Shown here one piece after another: positions 1-8,421 of a stretch of DNA of 64,000 nucleotides. A program made the position numbers and the translations under genes. How positions within the stretch are numbered: position 1 is the first letter of the stretch; the number at the start of each line of letters is the position of its first letter. The notes below the pieces were generated by a model. It worked only from the letters and a program-made list of their open reading frames with translations. It searched no databases and had not been told where the DNA came from. This DNA is from Avichristensenella sp031549105 (lineage in GTDB: Bacteria; Bacillota; Clostridia; Christensenellales; Aristaeellaceae), in contig JAVBQK010000069.1 of NCBI GenBank assembly GCA_031549105.1, forward strand, positions 62,001-126,000, written 5' to 3'.

Positions 1-1
1 C

Positions 2-907
2 GGCTTCTCGTTTGGCGTAGCCGAAGCGCCGGATGGCGCCGGCCCGGTGATGCGCGCATCCTCAAACGTATACCTGGTCTCGTTCCTGGCCACCGATGAC
101 ACGCCTTACTTCATCAGTGAAGTGAACGAAGGCGCGCTCGTGGAGAAGCCGGAGATGATCCCCGAGCTGGAAGGGTATATGTTCCAGTACTGGTTTGACA
201 TCTATGGCGATGAGTGGTCGCCCTACAACTTCAACGCCCCCGTCAAAGGCGACCTGTTCCTGCGGGCGATGTTCATTCGCGAAGTGCTGCCCGAGGATCT
301 GGAGGACGGCGAGGAGCCGGGTGAAGTCGTCTACGAAGGCGGCGGCGTGCAGACGCATGATGTCATCAACTTCGTGCTAGGCCTGGAATACACCATTGAG
401 ATGGAAGACCACGAGTTCACACTGGAAGAGCTGGCCGAGGGCGGCGAGGAGTTTAGCTTCCTGGAGATCGTCGTTGTGGAAAACCCGGAAGAGGCGGCCA
501 CGGAAGATCCCACCGCTGAACCCACGGTTGATCCTACAGTTGATCCCTCCGCCGATCCTACAGTTGATCCCTCTGCTGACCCCTCCGCCGACCCCACTGG
601 CGAACCCGAGGGCGGCGACGCGGTCGTCGAGGCCGAGCCGACCAAGGTGCCGTACTCCCTGGAGAATTGCGGCGTGCAAGTTTACTCGTCGCACGCAACC
701 TGGATCGTCGAGGGCGAGGTCATCGAGGTTTGGGGCGAACTGGTTGGGTTTGATAACATCCCTGTTACCTTCCAGTGGCAGTACAATGCTCCCGGCAGTG
801 ACGGCTGGGTGGACGTGATCGGCGCGACGAGCCTGCGCTATGCGTTTGTTGCCACGAGCGAAACGGTCCAGTACAACTGGCGGCTGGTTGTGAAGATCGC
901 TGAATAA
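2..907 (+). CDS. secreted or surface protein, 5' end outside window
   Basis: The reading frame is open from base 2, upstream of the first possible start (GTG at 47), so the N-terminus lies outside the window. The visible part has an acidic first half, a low-complexity stretch of repeated Asp-Pro-Thr/Ser-Val/Ala units (about codons 175-200 of the visible part), then a C-terminal module of about 80 residues rich in aromatic and beta-type residues (WQYN, YNWRLVV) that looks like an Ig-like or bacterial-repeat beta sandwich. The Pro/Asp repeat is likely a linker between extracellular domains. No catalytic motif is visible. A strong terminator follows directly. Function unknown; the surface location is inferred from composition. 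Confidence 0.7.
   Translation, partial: GFSFGVAEAPDGAGPVMRASSNVYLVSFLATDDTPYFISEVNEGALVEKPEMIPELEGYMFQYWFDIYGDEWSPYNFNAPVKGDLFLRAMFIREVLPEDLEDGEEPGEVVYEGGGVQTHDVINFVLGLEYTIEMEDHEFTLEELAEGGEEFSFLEIVVVENPEEAATEDPTAEPTVDPTVDPSADPTVDPSADPSADPTGEPEGGDAVVEAEPTKVPYSLENCGVQVYSSHATWIVEGEVIEVWGELVGFDNIPVTFQWQYNAPGSDGWVDVIGATSLRYAFVATSETVQYNWRLVVKIAE
515..605 (+). repeat. in-frame tandem repeat encoding DPT/DPS units
   Basis: Twelve-base units of the type gat-cct-aca-gtt alternate with gat-ccc-tcc-gcc and encode (D-P-[ST]-[AV])n. Unit number can change by slippage without breaking the frame. Confidence 0.7.
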
Positions 908-918
908 CCCATCCTTTG

Positions 919-950
919 GGACCGGGGGCATTGTCCCCGGTCCTTTTTTT
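919..950 (+). terminator. rho-independent terminator
   Basis: Nine-base perfect stem GGACCGGGG (919-927) with CCCCGGTCC (935-943), followed by seven T (944-950). It lies 12 bases after the stop at 907. Confidence 0.92.
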
Positions 951-966
951 ACCCCGCGCATTTCTC

Positions 967-995
967 TTGAAACAATCGTCCGCTGCCCTTATAAT
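967..995 (+). promoter_or_regulatory. sigma-A type promoter of the solute-binding protein gene
   Basis: TTGAAA (967-972), a 17-base spacer, and a perfect TATAAT (990-995). It ends about 60 bases before the chosen start at 1057. Confidence 0.85.
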
Positions 996-1056
996 GACAG
1001 TATCTATGCCAAACAACCACGCATAACTGCCGTATTGAATGGAAAGGGTGTCCCTG

Positions 1057-3084
1057 ATGAAGAAAGTATTTTCGCTGTTGCTAACCCTCTCGCTGCTGCT
1101 GGGCTGCGCCGTATCGTTGGCCGAGGAGGCTGGCAGTTCCGATATGCTCATAATCAGCAGCTTCCCGCCGGTGGTGGATACCATCGGTGTGCAGGCCGGA
1201 ACAGAGATCACCGTGGGGCTGACGACGCCGATGTCCGGTTACTTTGCCACGGAGCTTTTTGGCTCCAACACGGCGGATATGGACGTGCGCGCGCTGCTGC
1301 ACGGGTATAGCACCGTCGCGATGACCCGCACGCTGGGCATGTCGATTGACGGCAACGCGATTCAGAACGTCGAAACCCAGCCCATGGCCAATGGCAATCG
1401 TGTCTATACCATTACCATCCAGGACAACCTGGTCTACAACAATGGCCAGCGGATCACCGCGAAGGATTATGCCTTCTCCGTGTTGCTGTGCGGCGCACCG
1501 GCCATCCACGAAATTGGGGGCACCCCGTTGGGCATGAGCCACATTCTGGGCAATGACGCGTATATGGACGGGCTGACAAACAAGATCAGCGGCGTGCGTC
1601 TGCTGTCGGATACTACGTTCTCGGTGGAAGTCAGCGCGGCCTACCTGCCGTTCTTCTACGGCCTGGGCATGCTGAACATCCAACCCTACCCCATCTCCGT
1701 GATCGCGCCGGGCTGCGATGTGTACGACGACGGTGACGGCGTATACTTGGGCGCGTCGCCCGAGGCCGCCGCGCTGACCGGCGCAGGCTACACACCCGGT
1801 GAGTTCTCTGCGGCGATGCTGCGCGAAACGCTGCTTAACCCTGAGACCGGCTACATCCTCAATCCGCGCGTCACCAGCGGTCCTTATATGCTGGAGAGCT
1901 ATGACAGCGACACCCATACAGCTGTTTTCACGGTCAACCCCAACTATCTGGGCAACTATGAAAGCCAGAAGCCGCACATTGAGCGGATCGTCTTCACATG
2001 CGTTACGGCGGATACGATGTTTGAAAAACTCCAAAGCGGCGAGATCGATCTGCTGAACAAGGTTGCCGGGATGGAGAACATCCAGGCGGGCATTGCGGCG
2101 GGGACGAAGCAGGTGCAGTACCTGCGCACGGGCCTTACCTTCCTGGCGTTTGCGTGCGAACTGGGCCCCACGGCCTCGCAATCGGTTCGCCTGGCCATCG
2201 CCGCCAGCCTGGATAAGCGCCTCATCGCCGATGAGATTGTCGGCAGCTACTATGGCATGCCCGTGTTCGGCTACTACGGTCTGGGGCAGTGGATGTTCAA
2301 CCAGCGCTTTGACGCGGATACCGACAAGCGCCTGCCCGCGGTGGACACGCGCGAGTTTGTCGATACGCTCGAAGTTCAAAAGGACTTGGCGTACGCCAAG
2401 GAGCTGCTCGTCGATGATGGCTGGACGCTGAACGCCGAAGGCGCCGCGTTTGTGGAGGGTACGGATACCCTGCGCTACCGGAGCGAAAACGGCGCGCTGG
2501 TTCCCCTGACGATCCATTGGGCAAAGACCGAGGGCAGCGCCATTGCCGACCGGCTGGAGGTGCTGCTGCGCGAGTCCTTTGCGGAGCTAGGCATCGGGCT
2601 GGAAACCACCGAGATGGCGTTTGACGACATACTGCCCCATTACTACCGGCAGGAAGAGCGCACGTATAACATGCTCTTCATGGCCAGCAACTTCAACTAT
2701 ATTTTCGACCCGTACTATGACTACAACACCGCCGATGTGTACCAGGGCATGATCAATACCTCCGGCCTGAAGGACGAAAAGCTGATGACGCTGGCACTGG
2801 ATATGCGCGAAACGGTGCCCACCGACATGCATAGCTACATCGTCAAGTGGATGGCGTTCCAGAGCCGTTTTGCCGAAGTCATGCCGCTTGTTCCATTGTA
2901 CTCCAACCTGTACTATGACTTCTACGCCAACACGCTGCAGAACTACAACATCACGCTGCACCCCGGCTGGGCGCTCGCAATCCCCTACGCCTACATCGGC
3001 GAAACCCCGGTGGACGCCACCCGGGTGGAAACAGGCGACAGCGGCGATCTGGGTACGGGTGAAGTGGTTATTGTGATCGAGTAA
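1057..3084 (+). CDS. ABC transporter substrate-binding protein, family 5 (peptide type)
   Basis: A 675-residue extracellular solute-binding protein of the SBP_bac_5 (DppA/OppA-like) fold, expected to capture oligopeptides or similar ligands outside the membrane. Start 1057 is preferred over 1039 because GGAAAGGG lies 8 bases before it and the protein then begins with a clean signal: MKK, a Leu-rich core, then LLGC (possible lipobox) and SLAEE (possible signal peptidase I site). Typical family features include YNNGQRITAKDYAFS near the N-terminus and a long two-lobe body. No permease or ATPase genes are adjacent, so it is an orphan binding protein here. The ligand cannot be read from sequence. 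Confidence 0.88.
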   Translation: MKKVFSLLLTLSLLLGCAVSLAEEAGSSDMLIISSFPPVVDTIGVQAGTEITVGLTTPMSGYFATELFGSNTADMDVRALLHGYSTVAMTRTLGMSIDGNAIQNVETQPMANGNRVYTITIQDNLVYNNGQRITAKDYAFSVLLCGAPAIHEIGGTPLGMSHILGNDAYMDGLTNKISGVRLLSDTTFSVEVSAAYLPFFYGLGMLNIQPYPISVIAPGCDVYDDGDGVYLGASPEAAALTGAGYTPGEFSAAMLRETLLNPETGYILNPRVTSGPYMLESYDSDTHTAVFTVNPNYLGNYESQKPHIERIVFTCVTADTMFEKLQSGEIDLLNKVAGMENIQAGIAAGTKQVQYLRTGLTFLAFACELGPTASQSVRLAIAASLDKRLIADEIVGSYYGMPVFGYYGLGQWMFNQRFDADTDKRLPAVDTREFVDTLEVQKDLAYAKELLVDDGWTLNAEGAAFVEGTDTLRYRSENGALVPLTIHWAKTEGSAIADRLEVLLRESFAELGIGLETTEMAFDDILPHYYRQEERTYNMLFMASNFNYIFDPYYDYNTADVYQGMINTSGLKDEKLMTLALDMRETVPTDMHSYIVKWMAFQSRFAEVMPLVPLYSNLYYDFYANTLQNYNITLHPGWALAIPYAYIGETPVDATRVETGDSGDLGTGEVVIVIE

Positions 3085-3416
3085 GGGTTGGGCGGAGGAC
3101 GACGGGGCGCCTCCGGCGGCCCAAGGGCTCTGACCCGGGTTTTCCTATTGTCGCGGCGCAAGCGCCGCTCTGTAGGAAAACCGACCTGCGGCGCATTTGA
3201 TTCCGCCACTGGCGGAATGCGCCTCCGGTCCCTTGGGGAACCCGGGAAGGGCTTTGCCCTTTCCAAACCCATGTTGCGCTCACGCGCGGATGGGGGTAGA
3301 TTAGGTATGTCCCTCCCGCCGTGAGGCGAAATGTTGGGTTTCCAAAGGGCAAGGCCCTATGGCGAGCGGTCCAGGGGAGCAGAGCTCCCCTGGCGTTCCC
3401 CCCGTCTTTCTCTCCC
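3085..3416. repeat. intergenic hairpin mosaic, locus A
   Basis: No gene is visible in these 332 bases; they are almost entirely inverted repeats. A nested hairpin pairs TTTTCCTA (3140-3147) with TAGGAAAA (3173-3180) around GCGGCGC/GCGCCGC (3153-3168). Further hairpins are built on ATTCCGCCA/TGGCGGAAT and AAGGGC/GCCCTT. The right part (3315-3393) carries the module found at other loci: CCCGCCGTGAGGCGAAATGT, then CCAAAGGGC AAG GCCCTaTGG (one mismatch), then CCAGGGGAGC AGA GCTCCCCTGG (3371-3393). It separates convergent genes and can act as a terminator for both. Confidence 0.75.
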
Positions 3417-3620
3417 CTACTCGCGCTTACGCGCCTCTTCCGCTTCCTCGTCTACCTGGGGCATGTGGATCGCGTAGAGGCCCGCATATGCCTCGGCGGC
3501 AGTTTCGTCCATTACCGGCGCAGGGGCGATGCCCGTGCACTCGGCAGCGGAAACGGTGTTTTCAATGTCGTAGATGGGCTCGCGCGGCGGCTTGCGGTCC
3601 TTGCGTGGGTTCTTGGCCAT
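3417..3620 (-). CDS. small hypothetical protein, 67 aa
   Basis: A short gene with a strong AGGAGGG site 6 bases before its ATG on the minus strand. The N-terminus is basic (MAKNPRKDRKPP), the middle contains IENTVSAAECTGI, and the C-terminus is Glu/Lys/Arg-rich. There is no membrane segment or signal peptide. The well-placed ribosome site and end at the edge of repeat locus A argue that it is real. I have a weak recollection of similar small 'ECTGL' proteins in Clostridia; no function can be assigned. Confidence 0.65.
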   Translation of the reverse strand: MAKNPRKDRKPPREPIYDIENTVSAAECTGIAPAPVMDETAAEAYAGLYAIHMPQVDEEAEEARKRE

Positions 3621-3714
3621 ACAAATCCCTCCTGTGCGTTTTCTATAGCATGTGACGAACGGACCGGAAATATCATCTCTGAGACAGCGTAAGAGACAAT
3701 TTAGCGGCGCGAAC

Positions 3715-3743
3715 TTGCAAAGCCGCTACGGACCGGATATAGT
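3715..3743 (+). promoter_or_regulatory. promoter of the DUF975 gene
   Basis: TTGCAA (3715-3720), 17 bases, TATAGT (3738-3743). The start codon follows at 3764, leaving a very short leader. Confidence 0.6.
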
Positions 3744-3763
3744 TTGCTATGGAGGTGTTTGCC

Positions 3764-4387
3764 ATGTATGTGATGCGGGAAAGGGCGCAGATCAAGGAAG
3801 CCGCAAAGGAGCGGCTTGCGCGGGTGCGCGGTCAGTCGATTGGCGTGTATGTTGTCTATACGGTGCTTGTGTATGCACTGACGGGTATGACGCTGGGCAT
3901 CGGAGCGTTGCTGGTGATGCCTCCGCTGCTGATCGGCCTTACGTATTTCTTCATGGGCGTGTGGCGCGGCAACAACCCGCCGTTTGAGACGCTGTTTAGC
4001 GGCTTTTATCGGTACCTGCAGTCGCTCGTGGCGATCCTGTGGCGGTATCTGTTCACGTTCCTTTGGAGCCTGCTGCTGGTGATCCCCGGGATCATCAAGA
4101 GTATGGCGTACTCGATGACGCCTTACCTGGTCGCAGATTATCCAGATTTGGACGCCCGTCGGGCGCTCAAAATATCCATGGCCATCACCGATGGCCATAA
4201 AATGGAAATATTTGTTATGTATCTGAGCTTCGCTGGCTGGATGGTTCTCAGCATGTTTACGCTTGAAATCCTGCATCTGGTATACGTCGGTCCATATATG
4301 GAGACAGCGATGGCCGGCCTATACGACGAATTGCTCGCCGATGCGCTGGACCGCCGCGTGATCACCGAGGCGGATCTGCGCGGCTGA
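3764..4387 (+). CDS. DUF975-family integral membrane protein
   Basis: A 207-residue polytopic membrane protein. Start 3764 is chosen because GGAGGT lies 8 bases upstream; the longer frame from 3749 would begin on that site. Four to five hydrophobic segments are visible. The region around IIKSMAYSMTPYLVADYP is the hallmark of DUF975 proteins, which are common in Firmicutes and have no established biochemical role. It is monocistronic: its own promoter lies upstream and a terminator follows at 4417. Confidence 0.82.
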   Translation: MYVMRERAQIKEAAKERLARVRGQSIGVYVVYTVLVYALTGMTLGIGALLVMPPLLIGLTYFFMGVWRGNNPPFETLFSGFYRYLQSLVAILWRYLFTFLWSLLLVIPGIIKSMAYSMTPYLVADYPDLDARRALKISMAITDGHKMEIFVMYLSFAGWMVLSMFTLEILHLVYVGPYMETAMAGLYDELLADALDRRVITEADLRG

Positions 4388-4416
4388 TTCTACCCTTTAT
4401 ATATATATAGCACTGC

Positions 4417-4452
4417 CAGCCGGTTTTGCGCTCCGCATACCGGCTGTTTTTT
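4417..4452 (+). terminator. rho-independent terminator
   Basis: CAGCCGGT (4417-4424) pairs with ACCGGCTG (4439-4446), then six T (4447-4452). Confidence 0.85.
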
Positions 4453-4526
4453 GTGGCCTGGACGTAAACATAAAGCTGCCGCGCCATGCAGGATTTTGTT
4501 AGAAATCCTTACCTCTTTCCTAGCGA

Positions 4527-4556
4527 TTGACGCACACAGGGTTTTTGTGATACGAT
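4527..4556 (+). promoter_or_regulatory. extended -10 promoter of yebC
   Basis: TTGACG (4527-4532), an 18-base spacer, TGA then TACGAT (4551-4556). Confidence 0.7.
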
Positions 4557-4592
4557 ATAAAGTAAGGTATTGTAAAGTAGGGAGGCTATTCC

Positions 4593-5342
4593 ATGTCAGG
4601 GCATTCGAAATGGGCTAACATTAAACATAAAAAAGGCAAGGCGGACGCCGCGCGGGGTAAGATATTCACCAAGATTGGCCGGGAGATTGCCATCGCCGTA
4701 CGCGAGGGCGGTTCCGACCCCGCCGTGAACGGCAAACTGCGCGATATCGTGCTCAAGGCAAAGGCCAATAACATGCCCAACGACAACATTGCCCGCTCAA
4801 TTAAAAAAGCCGCGGGCGAAATGGGGAACATTTCGTACGAAGAAATCGCCTATGAAGGATACGCAGCGGGTGGTCTGGCCGTTATCGTGGAGTGCGTCAC
4901 CGATAACCGCAACCGCACTGCTTCCGATATCCGCCATTATTTCGACAAATTCGGCGGCAACCTGGGCGCGACCGGCTCGGTCGGCTGGATGTTCGACCGC
5001 AAGGGCCTGCTTGTCGTCGACCGGAAGCCCGGCATGGACGAGGACGAGATGCTGCTGCTCGCGCTGGAAGCCGGCGCATCCGACATGGAAGCGCTGGAAG
5101 ATGCGTTTGAGGTATTCTGCGAGGTGGCGGATTTTGCCACCGTGCGTGACGCACTGGAGACAGAGGGCTGCACATTCCTATCCGCAGAGCTGACGCGCGT
5201 GCCGCAGAACACCTCCGCCATCACCGACCCGGAAACGCTGGAGAAAATCTACAAGATGATGGAAGCGTTGGACGACATGGACGATGTGCAGAATGTTTAT
5301 CACAACGGAGATCTGCCCGAGGAGGAGGACGAGGAAGACTGA
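4593..5342 (+). CDS. yebC: YebC/PmpR family transcriptional regulator
   Basis: A 249-residue cytoplasmic protein that starts with the signature MSGHSKWANIKHKKGKAD and continues with GREIAIAVREGG and NNMPNDNIARSIKKA, all diagnostic of the YebC/TACO1 family. Members bind DNA or ribosomes and have been linked to transcriptional control and to relief of ribosome stalling. Length is normal (about 240-250 aa). GGAGG lies about 7 bases before the ATG. The acidic C-terminal tail (EEEDEED) is longer than in many homologues. In many bacteria yebC adjoins ruvC; it does not here. Confidence 0.95.
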   Translation: MSGHSKWANIKHKKGKADAARGKIFTKIGREIAIAVREGGSDPAVNGKLRDIVLKAKANNMPNDNIARSIKKAAGEMGNISYEEIAYEGYAAGGLAVIVECVTDNRNRTASDIRHYFDKFGGNLGATGSVGWMFDRKGLLVVDRKPGMDEDEMLLLALEAGASDMEALEDAFEVFCEVADFATVRDALETEGCTFLSAELTRVPQNTSAITDPETLEKIYKMMEALDDMDDVQNVYHNGDLPEEEDEED

Positions 5343-5348
5343 ATTTTC

Positions 5349-5377
5349 TTGCGATGAGCCTATACTTCTGGTATGAT
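5349..5377 (+). promoter_or_regulatory. promoter of the propeller protein gene
   Basis: TTGCGA (5349-5354), 17 bases, TATGAT (5372-5377); the start follows at 5418. Confidence 0.6.
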
Positions 5378-5417
5378 GTCAATGCCTTTGAGGCGTAAAT
5401 GAGGAGGAAAACCCGCA

Positions 5418-6686
5418 ATGACCAAAAAAATATGCCTATTGACCCTCGTGCTGACGCTGCTGGTTTCGTCCGTAGCTGTCGCGGAGGTGACGAACCGCGA
5501 TATGCAGCTGATGGGCGGCGTCGTGGTATCCAATGCAACTGACTCGTTCTTCTTCGCTCCAATGGAGGAAGGCGTTACCAACCACTGGGGCCTGTACGCG
5601 CTGAGCAAGGCCGCTTCCGGCCCGATCGTGACGATCACCAGCGGGTACCCGGCGCGCCTGGTGCAGGCGAGTGATACGACGGTCTACTTCTTCGGCTACT
5701 CGGACGCCGATCGTACGGTGCACGAGCTGTACTCCGTGGATATCGCCACCGGTACGGCCAACTCCACGCCTCTCTTGACCGATGTCGCCTCCGCATTCGT
5801 CGGCGACGATGACAACACGTTCCTCTATGTCACCAAGGCCGATCCCTACACGCTGCACAGCTATGACCTGTCCGCGCAGAAGTCCACCAAGATCAAGGAC
5901 ATGAGCGGCAGCAAGAAGAAAATCTACGACGCCATTGTCTACAAGGGCAAGACGTACTTTGTTACCAAGACTGATTCCGGCAGCGAGGATGCGTACGAGT
6001 ATCACCCGGAGAGCGGCAAGGCCACCAACCTGGATGTGCCCAGCCCCAAGGCGCTTACCAGCGTCCTCTATGAGGGCTACCGCCTCTATGGCACCGATGC
6101 CCAGGCCACGCGTGTATACGCGATGAAGCTGGGTAGCAAGTCTTCCACGCAGATCAGCCAGAAATACCCCATCAGCCTGGGCAGCCCCCGCTTTGGCGAA
6201 GCAATCTACGTCTATGACGGCGATGGCAACCGCATCATCCGCTACCCGCTGGACGGCTCGGCTGAGAGCAGCATCCAGCCGGACGACGGCAACGTGCTCA
6301 CCCGCATGGTAATGGGCGGCAACCAGGATGAGCTGCTCCTGCTGACCGCCACCTCCGTGTGCTCGGTGAGGCCGGACCTGTCGTCGCAGACCAAGCTGTT
6401 TGACTTCACCATCGGCGGCCAGATGTGGAACTATGTCGTTCCGGCCGGCAACAACATCCTGGTGATGGGCTATGGCCCGGAAACGCTGACCCACGCCTCC
6501 AACATGATGCCCACCGGCGTCTACGCGTTTGACCGCTCGGGCAATCTGCTCTTTGGCTATCCCAGCTACGATCCCGAAGCCGAGTCGGCTACCGCCGCGA
6601 ATGACGGCCAGGTCCACCTGCCCGAAGGCCTTGGCAGCGTGCCGGTGGACGAGCATGAGGAAGGCGAGACGTATTTCGTGTTCTAA
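5418..6686 (+). CDS. secreted beta-propeller-like protein (DUF5050-like)
   Basis: A 422-residue protein with a signal peptide (MTKKICLLTL...SVAVAEV). The mature part is made of repeated 40-50 residue units with patterns such as YFFGYSDAD, LYSVDIATG, YVTKADPYTLHSYDL and VYDGDGNRIIRYPLDGS, as in the WD40-like propellers annotated DUF5050 in Clostridia. These read as display or ligand-binding domains; no catalytic residues can be assigned. GAGGAGGA lies before the ATG. The gene has its own promoter and is followed by hairpin locus B. Confidence 0.75.
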   Translation: MTKKICLLTLVLTLLVSSVAVAEVTNRDMQLMGGVVVSNATDSFFFAPMEEGVTNHWGLYALSKAASGPIVTITSGYPARLVQASDTTVYFFGYSDADRTVHELYSVDIATGTANSTPLLTDVASAFVGDDDNTFLYVTKADPYTLHSYDLSAQKSTKIKDMSGSKKKIYDAIVYKGKTYFVTKTDSGSEDAYEYHPESGKATNLDVPSPKALTSVLYEGYRLYGTDAQATRVYAMKLGSKSSTQISQKYPISLGSPRFGEAIYVYDGDGNRIIRYPLDGSAESSIQPDDGNVLTRMVMGGNQDELLLLTATSVCSVRPDLSSQTKLFDFTIGGQMWNYVVPAGNNILVMGYGPETLTHASNMMPTGVYAFDRSGNLLFGYPSYDPEAESATAANDGQVHLPEGLGSVPVDEHEEGETYFVF

Positions 6687-6694
6687 GAGACGGG

Positions 6695-6895
6695 AGGACG
6701 CCAGGGGGACTTTGTCCCCCTGGACCCCCTACCAAAGGGCATTGCCCTTTGGTAACCCAACACTGCTCACGCAGGGGTTGGGTTTTTTGTTTGTACAGCA
6801 TTACCAGATCCTTGAACCCTCGCGTGAGCGAAGTCGGAGGTCCAGGAGGCGTGCCTCCTGGCGGGGTCCAGGGGCAGAGCCCCTGGCGTCTCCTT
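6695..6895. repeat. intergenic hairpin mosaic, locus B
   Basis: A series of perfect hairpins with 2-3 base loops: CCAGGGGGAC TTT GTCCCCCTGG (6701-6723); ACCAAAGGGC ATT GCCCTTTGGT (6731-6753); CCAGGAGGC GT GCCTCCTGG (6842-6861); CCAGGGGC AGA GCCCCTGG (6868-6886). The AACCCAAC arm (6754-6761) pairs with GTTGGGTT (6777-6784) and runs into TTTTTT. The same modules occur at loci A, C and E. No gene is visible between 6687 and 7029 apart from this and the sites at 6965-7000. Confidence 0.85.
6754..6788 (+). terminator. rho-independent terminator formed by a repeat module
   Basis: AACCCAAC (6754-6761) pairs with GTTGGGTT (6777-6784), with a T run to 6788. It ends transcription from the propeller gene. 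Confidence 0.75.
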
Positions 6896-6964
6896 TTTCA
6901 TCTCTCAACTTGTTAACAAACCGCCTCCCTTTGTTCATAAAATATTCTTGCATAAATAGCAAAA

Positions 6965-6984
6965 GCCCCCTTTTCACGGGGGGC
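6965..6984 (-). terminator. hairpin downstream of rarA
   Basis: GCCCCC (6965-6970) pairs with GGGGGC (6979-6984); read on the minus strand it is followed by TTTT. It lies 46 bases after the rarA stop. Its loop also contains the -35 element proposed for the plus-strand RNA. Confidence 0.6.
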
Positions 6985-6999
6985 AAAACGTGCTACAAT
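6971..6999 (+). promoter_or_regulatory. extended -10 promoter for a small RNA
   Basis: TTTTCA (6971-6976), a 17-base spacer ending in TGC, then TACAAT (6994-6999). No plus-strand protein gene follows, but the structured region 7006-7095 does. Confidence 0.45.
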
Positions 7000-7005
7000 A
7001 GTCTC

Positions 7006-7095
7006 GGCAATGCATGTCAACCCCTACGGTTAAGCCGACGGACTGCTCCCCTCATGTCCGTTTTCCGTAGCGCTTGATGTGCATTGATCTTTTTT
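7006..7095 (+). ncRNA. candidate rod-shaped small RNA, antisense to the 3' end of rarA
   Basis: Predicted to start near 7006 and end in T6 (7090-7095). Twelve closing pairs: AATGCATGTCAA (7009-7020) with TTGATGTGCATT (7074-7085), two of them G-U. Inner stems: CTACGG (7024-7029) with CCGTAG (7065-7070), and ACGGAC (7038-7043) with GTCCGT (7056-7061). The 12-base terminal loop contains CUCCCCUC, which could pair with Shine-Dalgarno sequences. The two wobble pairs become A-C mismatches on the minus strand, so plus is the likelier strand. It does not show the SRP GGAAGGAAGCAG motif or 6S RNA length. Inference only; no family recognised. Confidence 0.45.
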
Positions 7096-8406
7096 GCGTT
7101 TTATGACATCCGGAAGGCCAGTGTCTGTCCCCTGGCCGCTGGGGATGTAATAGGTGTGGCCGATTAGGTCTTCGGGCATGTACCGCTGGGGGATCCAGTG
7201 GTCGGGATAGTCGTGCGGGTAGAGATAGTTTTCGCCGTTGCGCTCGCCTTCAGCCGTACCAAGGCGCTCCGCTCCCCGGTAGCTGGTATCGCGCAGGTGT
7301 ACCGGCACCGCGCCAAAGCCACCCTTTTCCGCGTCAGCCATCGCTGCGCCAATCGCCGCAACCACGCTATTGGACTTAGGGCTCATGCACACTGCGATAA
7401 TCGCCTGCGCGATGGAGAGCTTGGCCTCCGGCATGCCGACGAACTGTAGCGCCTGTAACGCGGAGACTGCTTGTACCATCGCCATGGGATTGGCAAGGCC
7501 TACATCCTCGCTGGCGTGGGCGATCAGCCGCCTCACAATGATGCGCGGGTCAACGCCCGCATAAATCATCCGTGCAAACCATGCTAGCGCAGCATCAGCG
7601 TCTGATCCGCGCAGGCTTTTACAGAATGCAGACAGCATATCGTAATACAGCGATTCATCGCATTGCAGCACTGGCTGCTGGATCGATTCTTCTGCCACTT
7701 CCAGCGTAATGTGGATATTGCCGTCACGGTCGGGCGGGGTTGTAAGTGCGGCAAGCTCAAGCGCGTTATACGCGGAGCGCATGTCGCCATTCGCGACGTG
7801 CGCAATATGCAGCAGCGCCTCTTCATCTGCGAGCACACCCATGCGTGCCAGCCCGCGTTCCCCGTCGCTTAGCGCTGTCCGAAGTCCCATCAATATATCT
7901 TCCAATGCCAACGGGTAAAACTGAAACAGCCGACAACGGCTAACGATTGCCGGTGTCATGGAGACCATCGGGTTTTCCGTCGTGGAGCCGATGAAGCGGA
8001 TTGTGCCCTTTTCAATGGCCGGCAGAATCGAATCGCTCTGTGACTTGCTCCAGCGGTGGCATTCATCCAGCAGCAGGTAGGTCGGCTGGCCGTACAGTCG
8101 CCTGCGGTTCTCGGCTTCTTCCAGCACCTTCCGCACGTCCGCCACGCCACTGGTGACAGCGTTCATCTTAGCAAACGCTGCGCTTGTGCTTCCGGCAATT
8201 ACCGACGCGAGCGTCGTTTTGCCACAGCCTGGCGGACCGTAGAAGATGCAGCTAGTCAGCCTATCCGCCTGAATTGCGCGGCGAAGCAGGCGTCCCTCGC
8301 CTACCAGGTGCCCCTGGCCGATGAACTCATCCAGCGTGCGTGCGCGCATGCGGTCCGCCAGCGGTGCGTCATTTGGCCGGGCGGCAAACGAAAACAGATC
8401 GTCCAT
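7030..8406 (-). CDS. rarA: replication-associated recombination ATPase RarA/MgsA
   Basis: A 458-residue AAA+ clamp-loader-like ATPase that acts at stalled forks. Walker A GPPGCGKT is at about 57-64, and Walker B LLLDECH at about 111-117 has Cys where Ile is usual. The C-terminus has the family's NYLYPHDYPDHW and a YYIPSGQG motif. Start 8406 is chosen over a longer frame to 8532: GGGGAGG lies just upstream, and the extension would run through the parS-like sites. The last 19 residues after RKK are unlike the family and are encoded exactly over the candidate plus-strand RNA. It is the last gene of the lacZ-addA-PHP run. Confidence 0.93.
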   Translation of the reverse strand: MDDLFSFAARPNDAPLADRMRARTLDEFIGQGHLVGEGRLLRRAIQADRLTSCIFYGPPGCGKTTLASVIAGSTSAAFAKMNAVTSGVADVRKVLEEAENRRRLYGQPTYLLLDECHRWSKSQSDSILPAIEKGTIRFIGSTTENPMVSMTPAIVSRCRLFQFYPLALEDILMGLRTALSDGERGLARMGVLADEEALLHIAHVANGDMRSAYNALELAALTTPPDRDGNIHITLEVAEESIQQPVLQCDESLYYDMLSAFCKSLRGSDADAALAWFARMIYAGVDPRIIVRRLIAHASEDVGLANPMAMVQAVSALQALQFVGMPEAKLSIAQAIIAVCMSPKSNSVVAAIGAAMADAEKGGFGAVPVHLRDTSYRGAERLGTAEGERNGENYLYPHDYPDHWIPQRYMPEDLIGHTYYIPSGQGTDTGLPDVIKRKKDQCTSSATENGHEGSSPSA

Positions 8407-8421
8407 AGATCCTCCCCAAAA

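Noticed and set aside
1081..2517. 478-codon minus-strand open frame
   Set aside because: Antisense to the solute-binding protein gene; composition (His/Arg/Gln-rich) is that of a GC-driven shadow frame, with no ribosome site.
7006..7095. tRNA, SRP RNA or 6S RNA at the rarA 3' end
   Set aside because: No T-arm GGTTCRA or acceptor stem for tRNA; no GGAAGGAAGCAG for SRP; too short for 6S RNA. Kept only as an unassigned small RNA.
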